Source: Flavobacterium hibisci
GTDB lineage: Bacteria; Bacteroidota; Bacteroidia; Flavobacteriales; Flavobacteriaceae
Direction of reading: 5' to 3'
DNA: 64,000 nucleotides
Assembly: GCF_020026925.1 (NCBI RefSeq)
Contig: NZ_JAIQDW010000006.1
Coordinates: forward strand, 183,898-247,897
The stretch's first letter is position 1. Each line of letters opens with the position of its first letter. Below the pieces are notes generated by a model. The model searched no databases. It was not told the DNA's origin and saw only the letters and a program-made list of their open reading frames with translations. Below, piece by piece: positions 57,315 through 64,000 of this stretch. Both the position numbers and the translations under genes were made by a program.

Positions 57315-57899
57315 TTACTCTAAGATACTCAAATATTCGTAAACCTTTGCAGTTGGAAGCCCCATAACATTGGTATATGAACCTTCAACTTTTGCAACAG
57401 CCATAAAACCAAACCATTCCTGTATGCCATAGGCTCCGGCTTTATCATACGGTTTATAATTTTCTATGTAATACAAAATAGCTTCATCAGATAAATTGTT
57501 GAAAGTTACTTTTGTAATATCATTTAAAACAGTAGAAGCAGAGCTGGTTTTAAAACAGACTGATGTAATCACTTCATGAGTTGTACCTGACATTGATTTT
57601 ATCATTTCAAAAGCATCCTCGGCATTTTTTGGCTTTCCTAATGCTTTATTTTGATGCCATACAATAGTGTCACTAGTTACTAAAATTTCATTTTCTTTTA
57701 ATTCTCCTTCAAAGACATTTGCTTTTAGTAATGCTAAAAAGTCTGTAATTTCAACAGCCTTTAATTCAGGTGGATAGATTTCTTCAACATCTTTTAACCT
57801 GATTTCGAAGTCAAGATCCAGGTCTTTGAAAAATTGCTGTCTTCGGGGTGAGCCAGAAGCTAGGATTAGCTTGTATTTTTTTAGTTTTTCTTTAAGCAT
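57315..57899 (-). CDS. maf: Maf-like nucleotide pyrophosphatase
   Basis: This 194-residue Maf/Ham1-related enzyme hydrolyses modified nucleoside triphosphates such as dTTP or UTP derivatives. It has LASGSPRRQQFF at 14-25 and VTSDTIVWHQNKALGKP at about 70-86 with the catalytic Asp. It overlaps the UbiA gene by 8 bases, so the genes are cotranscribed. Confidence 0.93.
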   Translation of the reverse strand: MLKEKLKKYKLILASGSPRRQQFFKDLDLDFEIRLKDVEEIYPPELKAVEITDFLALLKANVFEGELKENEILVTSDTIVWHQNKALGKPKNAEDAFEMIKSMSGTTHEVITSVCFKTSSASTVLNDITKVTFNNLSDEAILYYIENYKPYDKAGAYGIQEWFGFMAVAKVEGSYTNVMGLPTAKVYEYLSILE

Positions 57900-58818
57900 T
57901 ATAATGAATGTTTAAGGTAATGACTACAATTGATAGAATTCCGAAAAGTAGAATGAGTTTGAGTAAAGTGCTTAAATGTTTGAACTCTTTTTTTGACTTT
58001 GCAGTAAATGTTTTGATTATAAAGTAAAGCAGTGGTGCCAAAACTAACGCAAATGCATATAAAGTAGCTATAAATAGTCCATTTTCTACAAGATAGTTTT
58101 TAATATAAAGCAATAATAAAATGAAAGGTATGATTGTCAGCACAGAAGCAATTTTAGCAGTTCGGCTAATACCAATAGCAATAGGAAGCGTGTTCATTCC
58201 CTGATTATAATCTCCGTTAACATCTTCTATATCTTTGATTATTTCCCTGATAAAATTAATCATAAAAGCAAATATGGCATAATCCGTTAAAATAGAAAAC
58301 AAACTGGTCATTTGTGCTTTGTTTTCTGCTATTGTTGCCGGAAAAATATCGAAAATACCAATAATGATAACGCTCATTGCTAATAAAAAAGCCACAACAA
58401 GATTCCCTAAAACCATAATTTGTTTTAAGGTTGTGGAATAAAAATAAAGCATTGAAGCGATTAATATAAAAATAGTTGCAAATCCCGGTCTCTGTATCAC
58501 ATTCGATAAATAGAAACCAATTCCAACGCCAGTAATATTAAGAACGATATAAATGTTATAACCTAAAGATTCTGATACAGTTTTTCCAATGATAACATCC
58601 TGAGGTTTGTTTATCTGATCAGTTTCAGTATCAAAAATGTTATTAATTACATAGCCGGCTCCTGCAATCAAAACGGTACTTAAAACTAATAGAGCATATT
58701 GCCAGTCTGACAAGGCTAAGGGGATATTTTGACCTTTTAAAAAAGCATAACGAAATAAAACCTGCATAAAAGCAAGCATTAACAGATTTTGATAACGAAT
58801 AAGTTTGAGGTATTTCAT
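57892..58818 (-). CDS. UbiA-family prenyltransferase
   Basis: This 308-residue membrane protein with about eight or nine helices has the two Asp-rich motifs of UbiA enzymes: NNIFDTETDQINKP near residue 60 and FIREIIKDIEDVNGDYNQG near residue 180. In Bacteroidota this form is usually named geranylgeranylglycerol-phosphate geranylgeranyltransferase-like, but the acceptor is not certain; menaquinone-type substrates are the other option. It sits in an operon with maf and an MscS channel. Confidence 0.85.
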   Translation of the reverse strand: MKYLKLIRYQNLLMLAFMQVLFRYAFLKGQNIPLALSDWQYALLVLSTVLIAGAGYVINNIFDTETDQINKPQDVIIGKTVSESLGYNIYIVLNITGVGIGFYLSNVIQRPGFATIFILIASMLYFYSTTLKQIMVLGNLVVAFLLAMSVIIIGIFDIFPATIAENKAQMTSLFSILTDYAIFAFMINFIREIIKDIEDVNGDYNQGMNTLPIAIGISRTAKIASVLTIIPFILLLLYIKNYLVENGLFIATLYAFALVLAPLLYFIIKTFTAKSKKEFKHLSTLLKLILLFGILSIVVITLNIHYNA

Positions 58819-58869
58819 TTTGATTTGAAGGTTTGGATTAACAATTAATAATTAAAAGCAGATAATTAT

Positions 58870-59397
58870 TTAGTCGTGTTTTCCATTAAAATATTCCATC
58901 CATTTTCCCTGCACTTTCATGACTTGTTCGATAACATCACGTACAGCGCCTCTTCCGCCTTTAACATGCGAAACGTAACGGCAGATATTCTTAATTTCAG
59001 GACTTGCATCTTGCGGGCAGGTTGGTAAACCTACTAATTTCATAACATGAAAATCAGGAATATCATCGCCCATGTATAACACATTTTCTGGTTTTATTTT
59101 ATGTGTTTCAGTATACTGCTTAAAAGTTTCTACTTTATCCGGAGTTCCTAAATGTATGTCTGAAATTCCTAAATTACGCAATCTTATACGAACGCCTTCA
59201 TTGCTTCCGCCTGAAATAATGCATACGTTAAAACCACTTTCTACAGCAGCTTTCAGTGCGTAACCATCGCGGATATTCATGGTGCGAAGCATTTCTCCTT
59301 CATTGGTTACAAAAACGGAACTGTCTGTAAGTACGCCATCAACATCAAAAACAAACGTTGTTATGTCATTCATTATTTCTTTAAAGTGCTTTGCCAT
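58870..59397 (-). CDS. kdsC: KdsC-like HAD phosphatase
   Basis: This 175-residue HAD phosphatase matches 3-deoxy-D-manno-octulosonate 8-phosphate phosphatase of the lipopolysaccharide Kdo pathway. The catalytic Asp pair is D18 and D20 in FVFDVDGVLTD; motif II is IISGGS, and motif IV YMGDDIPD. It lacks the long cap domain, as KdsC does. The first codons overlap the end of the DUF2520 gene by 17 bases, indicating one operon. Confidence 0.85.
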   Translation of the reverse strand: MAKHFKEIMNDITTFVFDVDGVLTDSSVFVTNEGEMLRTMNIRDGYALKAAVESGFNVCIISGGSNEGVRIRLRNLGISDIHLGTPDKVETFKQYTETHKIKPENVLYMGDDIPDFHVMKLVGLPTCPQDASPEIKNICRYVSHVKGGRGAVRDVIEQVMKVQGKWMEYFNGKHD

Positions 59398-60142
59398 TAT
59401 GTTGTATAGATTGTGTTAAGAGTTTATAGATATTTCTTTGGTTTTCATCGGTCAGATAATTAAGATGTGCCTCAATGGTAGTAGAATCATGGCGTTTCGC
59501 CGGCCCTGTCTGTGCATTAGCAGGGCTAAGGACTTTTATTTTATCTGCAGTTTCAAGAATTAAAGGTTTTAAAATATCAAAAGGAACCTGATTGTTTACA
59601 CAAATTTCCTGCCCTATTTGATATAAATGATTCGTGAAGTTGTTCACAAATACAGCCGAAACATGCAATGCTTTTCTTTGCTCTGAACTAATTGAAAAAA
59701 CGGCTTCAGAAATACTTTTTGCTACGGTATCTAAAATAGTGTAGTCTTCCGGATTTTCTGCTTCCAGACAAATTGGGATAATTGAGAAATCAACAGACTT
59801 TGCTTTAGAAAAAGTTTGTAAAGGATAAAAAACGCCTTTTCTGTTTTTTGAGTCTAAAACATCAATCGAAGTTGTGCCAGATGTATGAACAACCAATTGG
59901 TTTTTAAAGGGAAGCTGTTCTGAAACCTCTAAAATAGCATCATCAGAAACAGAAATTATATATAAATCGGATTCATGCAAATTGGCAAATTCTGTAACAA
60001 TTCGATCAGCATTTACTAAATTAAGCACTGATTCTTTTTTTCTGGAATAGACTTGTACAATTTCAATCTGTTCACTTTTAGTGAAAGCTTTTATCAAATG
60101 TTGTGCAACATTTCCGGAACCAATTACTGTTATTTTAATCAT
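59381..60142 (-). CDS. Rossmann-fold DUF2520 protein
   Basis: This 253-residue protein begins with an NAD(P)-binding Rossmann motif (VIGSGNVAQHL) and has the DUF2520 C-terminal domain (AVFVNNFTNHLYQIG and TGPAKRHDSTTIEAHLN). It resembles ketopantoate-reductase and proline-reductase-like folds; the reaction is unknown. It overlaps the KdsC-like gene by 17 bases. A -7 box (TAATTTTG) lies 4 nt before the ATG. Confidence 0.8.
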   Translation of the reverse strand: MIKITVIGSGNVAQHLIKAFTKSEQIEIVQVYSRKKESVLNLVNADRIVTEFANLHESDLYIISVSDDAILEVSEQLPFKNQLVVHTSGTTSIDVLDSKNRKGVFYPLQTFSKAKSVDFSIIPICLEAENPEDYTILDTVAKSISEAVFSISSEQRKALHVSAVFVNNFTNHLYQIGQEICVNNQVPFDILKPLILETADKIKVLSPANAQTGPAKRHDSTTIEAHLNYLTDENQRNIYKLLTQSIQHNGKAL

Positions 60143-60146
60143 AACG

Positions 60147-60154
60147 CAAAATTA
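60147..60154 (-). promoter_or_regulatory. -7 box 4 nt before the DUF2520 start
   Basis: The minus strand reads TAATTTTG, then CGTT and the ATG at 60142. The nearest TTTG upstream is 26 nt away, longer than usual, so the -33 element is uncertain. Confidence 0.4.
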
Positions 60155-60346
60155 GCATTTTTTTAAAGAAATTGAAACGTCAAAGTTTTGAATTGCGCTT
60201 TATAAAATTTGAAGGCAGACAATATAATAAGTCTTTAAAATTGAATTGTAATAGAAAACCTGTTTAATTGGAAATCCTTTGATTTCAGAATACTCTTTTT
60301 GGTTTTTATTAACAAAAGACAAATACTTCAAATCAACAATTTTAAG

Positions 60347-60354
60347 TACTTTTG
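60347..60354 (+). promoter_or_regulatory. -7 box for the cytochrome c biogenesis gene
   Basis: TACTTTTG matches TAnnTTTG and lies 33 nt before the ATG at 60388. No clear TTTG at -33. Confidence 0.45.
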
Positions 60355-60387
60355 TGCCACTTTTTATACACAGTAATTCCTTCAAAA

Positions 60388-63300
60388 ATGGATAAAAAAA
60401 TATTCTCTTTTTTGTTTTCTACAAGATTAATGGCCGTTCTTTTTTTAACATTTGCAATTGCAATGGGTATCGGAACTTTTATCGAAAGTAAATACAATAC
60501 TGATACAGCCCGAATTTTAATTTACAATACATGGTGGTTTGAAGCTATAATGGTATTTTTTATGATTAATTTCTTTGGAAACATTAAGCGCTATCAGTTA
60601 TTGAAAAAAGAAAAATGGGCAACTTTATTACTGCATGTTGCTTTTATTTTTATTCTTTTGGGAGCATTTATTACACGCTATATCAGTTATGAAGGCATGA
60701 TGCCAATTCGCGAAGGAGCAGCTGAAAACCAAATCTATTCAGATAAAACATTTTTAACTGTTTTTGCAGATGGAGAATATAAAGGAGAAATGAAACGCAG
60801 GACTTTTGAGAAAAGTCTTTTGTTATCCCCGGTTACCAATAATGATTTTACGCTTTCAGGTCAATTTGATGAAACTCCTTTTGAGATTAGTTATGTGAAT
60901 TATATTATGGGAGCCAAAGAAACCATAAAACCGGATCCAAAAGGAACTTTATATATTAAATTAGTTGAAGCCGGAGCCGGTGGTCGTGAAGAACATTTCT
61001 TAAAAGAGGGAGAAGTCCAAAATATACATAATGTTTTATTTGCTTTGAATAAACCAACAGATGGTGCGATAAATATTAATACAACCGGAAAAGAATATAC
61101 CATTCAGACTCCTTTCGAAGGTGATTTTATGCGAATGGCAGATCAGTTAAAAGGAAAAGTAACGAAAGACAATGTACAGCCTTTAATGATGCGTTCTTTA
61201 TACAGTATTGGTGATATCCGAATCGTATTTCCGGATCCAGCAGTAAGAGGAGTTGTTGATTATGAGTCGAATAATGACTACAAAGCAAAATCCCATAGAG
61301 ATGCATTAATTGTAAAAGTTAAGGCAGACGGCCAGGAAAAAGAAGTACGTCTGTTAGGTTCTAAAGGAAGTGTAGGAGAGCCTCAAACTGTCAAAATTGG
61401 AAAAATTGAATACAGTTTATTCTACGGAAGTAAAGCATACATTCTGCCTTTTAAAGTAAAACTAAACGATTTCATTGCTACTAAATACCCGGGAACAGAA
61501 AAAAGTTATTCTGCATTTGAAAGTAAGGTTACTGTTCAGGATTCTTCTGAAACTTTTGATGCCAGAATTTATATGAACCATGTTTTAGATTATAAAGGAT
61601 ACCGTTTTTTTCAGTCTTCTTTTGATCCGGATGAAAAAGGTACTGTATTGTCTGTAAATCATGATTTTTGGGGAACATCGATAACTTATTTAGGATATTT
61701 TATGCTGTTTTTTGGTCTGATGGCTATCATGTTTACCAAAGGTTCCCGTTTTACAGATCTAAAACGTAAACTTGAGAAAGTAAAAGAGAAAAAAGCAAAA
61801 TTGATTACAATTTTAGTTTTGATGTTGAGCTTTAACGGTTTTGCACAAGAGCCACATGTACATACACCGGGAGACAATCATAACCACAATCATACACACA
61901 CTCATAACGATGATCCTAATGATCATGCCAATCACGTAACACGACCGCCAAGCCAGAAACAAATAGATTCATTGCTGAATATTTACAAAGCACCGGAAGC
62001 TCACGCTGCAAAGTTTGGTCGTCTGATTATTCAGGATGCTGGTGGGAGAATGAAGCCTATTAATACTTTCTCCTCTGAATTATTACGAAAAGTAAGCCAC
62101 AGTGATACATATAACGGAATGAATTCTGATCAGGTATTTTTATCAATGACACAATATGCCCAGGTTTGGATTCAGGTTCCTATTATTTATTTAAGAGCAG
62201 GAAACGATAGTATCAGGAAAATCATTGGAGTAGATAAAGAAGCAAAAAACGCACCTTTTGTGAAATTTTTTGATCAGAATGGTAATTATAAATTATCTCC
62301 TTATTTAGATGCAGCTTATAAAGCAGCAAACCCTAATCAGTTTGAAAAAGATTTTATTGAAACCGACAAAAAGGTCAACCTGATGGAATCTGCATTAAGC
62401 GGAAGTATTTTGAAAATATTTCCTGTTCCAAATCATCCGGGCGATAAATGGATTTCATATCTGGAATTGGAACATGCGGGTTTAAAAGGAATGGAAGCAA
62501 CTTATACCAAACAAATCCTGCCACTTTATTTCAATGCCTTAAATAATGGATCTATTTCAAAAGATTTTAAAACGGCCGATGATTTAGTCGAAAGCATCAA
62601 CGGTTTCCAAAAGAAATTTGGCGCTAAAGTACGCCCAAGTGAAGAAAAAATTGATGCCGAAATCGCTTACAATAAATACGATGTTTTTCAAAAATTAACA
62701 TATTGGTACATTACAGCAGCAATCATCATGTTTATTTTTACAATCGTAAATATCTTTTTTGAAAAAAAATGGATTCGTTTTTGTGTAAATGCATGTCATA
62801 TTGTTATTGGACTTTTTTTTGCATTGCACACTTTAGGCTTAATTGCACGTTGGTATATTTCGGGACACGCTCCCTGGAGTAATGCTTACGAATCTATCAT
62901 ATATGTAGCTTGGTCCACAATGTTTTTTGGATTAGCTTTTGATAGAAAATCAAAATTAACTGTTGCTTCATCAGCTTTTGTGACAGCGATGATTTTAATG
63001 TCGGCGTATTTGAACTGGATTGATCCGGAAATTGCAAATTTACAGCCTGTTCTTAATTCATATTGGTTAATGATTCACGTTGCGGTAATTGTAGCAAGTT
63101 ACGGTCCAACTGCATTAGGATTTATACTTGGTTTTGTGTCATTACTATTGATTTTCTTTACAACAGAAAAAAACAAAGCCAAAATGGATTTAAACATACA
63201 GGAAATCACATACATCAACGAAATGGCATTGACAATCGGATTGATTATGTTAACGATAGGGAACTTCCTTGGAGGACAATGGGCCAATGAAAGCTGGGGA

Positions 63301-63603
63301 CGTTACTGGGGTTGGGACCCAAAAGAAACCTGGGCATTAATCTCAATTATGGTGTATGCTTTTATAATTCACGCCCGTTTTGTACCTGCATTACGAGGAA
63401 AATGGACATTCAATCTGATGAGTATGTTTGGTTTTATATCCATTTTGTTCACCTATTATGGTGTGAATTTCCACTTAGTTGGTCTGCATTCATACGCGAG
63501 CGGAGAAGCAAAATCCCTTGACTGGATATATTATTCACTATTAGCGATTTCAGTGATAGGGGCTGTAACGTATCCTAAATACCGAAAATATTATAAAAAA
63601 TAA
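60388..63603 (+). CDS. Fused ResB/CcsB-CcsA cytochrome c biogenesis protein
   Basis: From the ATG at 60388 the protein has 1071 residues; a TTG at 60352 is rejected. The N-terminal half is a ResB-like domain with helices near 10-35, 45-65 and 85-105 and a large periplasmic part. Around 475-490 a stretch like an old signal peptide (LVLMLSFNGFAQ) is followed by a His-rich linker (about 490-520, HNHNHTHTHN). The C-terminal half is CcsA with about eight helices and the heme-handling motif WGRYWGWDPKETW near 970-982. The protein joins heme to apocytochrome c (system II). A resident resA-like gene is not in view. Confidence 0.9.
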   Translation: MDKKIFSFLFSTRLMAVLFLTFAIAMGIGTFIESKYNTDTARILIYNTWWFEAIMVFFMINFFGNIKRYQLLKKEKWATLLLHVAFIFILLGAFITRYISYEGMMPIREGAAENQIYSDKTFLTVFADGEYKGEMKRRTFEKSLLLSPVTNNDFTLSGQFDETPFEISYVNYIMGAKETIKPDPKGTLYIKLVEAGAGGREEHFLKEGEVQNIHNVLFALNKPTDGAININTTGKEYTIQTPFEGDFMRMADQLKGKVTKDNVQPLMMRSLYSIGDIRIVFPDPAVRGVVDYESNNDYKAKSHRDALIVKVKADGQEKEVRLLGSKGSVGEPQTVKIGKIEYSLFYGSKAYILPFKVKLNDFIATKYPGTEKSYSAFESKVTVQDSSETFDARIYMNHVLDYKGYRFFQSSFDPDEKGTVLSVNHDFWGTSITYLGYFMLFFGLMAIMFTKGSRFTDLKRKLEKVKEKKAKLITILVLMLSFNGFAQEPHVHTPGDNHNHNHTHTHNDDPNDHANHVTRPPSQKQIDSLLNIYKAPEAHAAKFGRLIIQDAGGRMKPINTFSSELLRKVSHSDTYNGMNSDQVFLSMTQYAQVWIQVPIIYLRAGNDSIRKIIGVDKEAKNAPFVKFFDQNGNYKLSPYLDAAYKAANPNQFEKDFIETDKKVNLMESALSGSILKIFPVPNHPGDKWISYLELEHAGLKGMEATYTKQILPLYFNALNNGSISKDFKTADDLVESINGFQKKFGAKVRPSEEKIDAEIAYNKYDVFQKLTYWYITAAIIMFIFTIVNIFFEKKWIRFCVNACHIVIGLFFALHTLGLIARWYISGHAPWSNAYESIIYVAWSTMFFGLAFDRKSKLTVASSAFVTAMILMSAYLNWIDPEIANLQPVLNSYWLMIHVAVIVASYGPTALGFILGFVSLLLIFFTTEKNKAKMDLNIQEITYINEMALTIGLIMLTIGNFLGGQWANESWGRYWGWDPKETWALISIMVYAFIIHARFVPALRGKWTFNLMSMFGFISILFTYYGVNFHLVGLHSYASGEAKSLDWIYYSLLAISVIGAVTYPKYRKYYKK

Positions 63604-63622
63604 TAAATGCTATTTTATGTAG

Positions 63623-63655
63623 AAAGGTTCAGCTATTATGGTTGAACCTTTTTTG
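63623..63655 (+). terminator. Terminator after the cytochrome c biogenesis gene
   Basis: AAAGGTTCA (63623-63631) pairs with TGAACCTTT (63643-63651) and is followed by a T-run. Confidence 0.8.
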
Positions 63656-63700
63656 TTTATAATAATGAAGTTTATGAATTTGAAATTTTAGGAGCTATTT

Positions 63701-63773
63701 CCTGCTGTACACTATATCTTTTGTAGCGAACCCCGCTACAAAAGGATGCCATTCCCATCAGGGCTAGTGCTTC
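63701..63773. repeat. 73-bp hairpin repeat, copy 2
   Basis: An 11-bp perfect stem (63718-63728 with 63734-63744) encloses AACCC. It aligns without gaps to 10628-10700. Relative to copy 1, one stem pair changes from G-C to A-T on both arms. The 397-bp region after the cytochrome gene holds two terminators and this element. Confidence 0.75.
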
Positions 63774-63871
63774 AGTTTTCATAATAAGCCTTGGTGGAAA
63801 TGAAAATATTTCTCAGCTTAAGTCTATAGGTTTTAGGAGTTTTATTAAAAATGTTAAATCCATATTTACAC

Positions 63872-63908
63872 AAAAAAAAGAGGCTGTCTCAAAAGGACAG
63901 CTTCTTTT
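63872..63908 (-). terminator. Terminator near the right edge
   Basis: A stem of about 13 bp (63876-63888 with 63896-63908, one G-T pair) around a 7-nt loop, with eight T residues on the minus strand. It lies just downstream of the stop codon of a minus-strand frame that leaves the window. Confidence 0.6.
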
Positions 63909-63930
63909 CGTTTATAAAAAATTAAGATAG

Positions 63931-64000
63931 CTATAAAAAATTAATTCGGTTTTCGGAATTCGGCTTTAAAGATGATTTTCCTTTTTTTGACTGATTTTTA
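63931..64000 (-). CDS. Possible C-terminus of an unidentified gene (partial)
   Basis: A minus-strand frame of 22 codons runs from the window edge to TAG at 63931. The basic peptide contains NQSKKGKSSLKPNSENR. The only support is the terminator 23 bp downstream on the same strand. A transposase is possible, since similar terminators often follow insertion-sequence genes in this group, but no motif is visible. Confidence 0.3.
   Translation of the reverse strand, partial: KNQSKKGKSSLKPNSENRINFL

Noticed and set aside
60200..60385. 61-codon minus-strand frame
   Set aside because: It covers the promoter region of the cytochrome c biogenesis gene and has no recognisable feature.

Overview
The window looks like chromosome of a Flavobacterium or close relative (Bacteroidota, Flavobacteriaceae). 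The evidence is low GC with AT-rich intergenic DNA, many secreted proteins whose signal peptide ends in a FAQ/xAQ-type site, promoters of the Bacteroidota TAnnTTTG type, no obvious Shine-Dalgarno sequences, and typical flavobacterial gene neighbourhoods (LUD protein - cdsA - psd - ACBP; ftsH - rsfS; UbiA - Maf - MscS; fused ResB/CcsA). No rRNA, tRNA or CRISPR array was recognised.

Bases 1-10,600 hold the end of a plant-polysaccharide utilisation locus on the + strand: two tandem GH30 enzymes (the first cut by the window edge), a GH2 beta-galactosidase, a GH27 alpha-galactosidase, a GH51 arabinofuranosidase with a propeller-like N-terminal extension, and a double-domain GH43 protein. All complete ones carry signal peptides. 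No SusC/SusD pair is in view. Together they would strip galactose and arabinose side chains and cut the backbone or side chains of an arabinogalactan- or arabinoxylan-like glycan.

Bases 10,620-17,000 are an accessory region and the most interesting part. A 1246-residue protein, an Mrr-like nuclease fused to a STAND-type NTPase and probably anti-phage, is followed by a 118-residue membrane-anchored orphan. Each gene sits between attC-like hairpins, and the first bases of each unit are an exact reverse complement (9 and 10 bp) of the R'' box at the end of the same unit. This is the arrangement expected of integron gene cassettes. A diverged NagB-like protein and a 194-bp inverted-repeat element follow.

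Bases 17,000-29,500 carry an HxlR regulator divergent from a DsbA-like thiol protein, a PAS histidine kinase divergent from a heme oxygenase - bacteriophytochrome operon, then 3-methyladenine glycosylase, uvrA, a ClC channel and an ACP phosphodiesterase-like gene. Bases 29,700-50,800 are housekeeping: glmM, superoxide dismutase, phospholipid synthesis, ftsH, rsfS, birA, pyrE, a NUDIX hydrolase, a DEAD-box helicase (DEFD variant), a RimK fusion, clpC, gyrA and a TPR protein. Bases 51,000-63,600 carry envelope genes (propeller lipoprotein, basic His-rich secreted protein, Omp85-like barrel, AI-2E family permease, MscS), Maf, a UbiA prenyltransferase, a KdsC-like phosphatase, a DUF2520 protein and a fused cytochrome c maturation protein.

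Several small repeats recur: a 73-bp hairpin element occurs at 10.6 kb and 63.7 kb with a compensatory base-pair change, and CCTGAAA repeats lie just upstream of two start codons. An unlisted 61-codon fragment at 39.5 kb resembles the C-terminal helix-turn-helix of a LuxR-type regulator. Three genes (pyrE, the DEAD-box helicase, the DUF2520 gene) have the -7 box exactly 4 nt before ATG, suggesting leaderless mRNAs.
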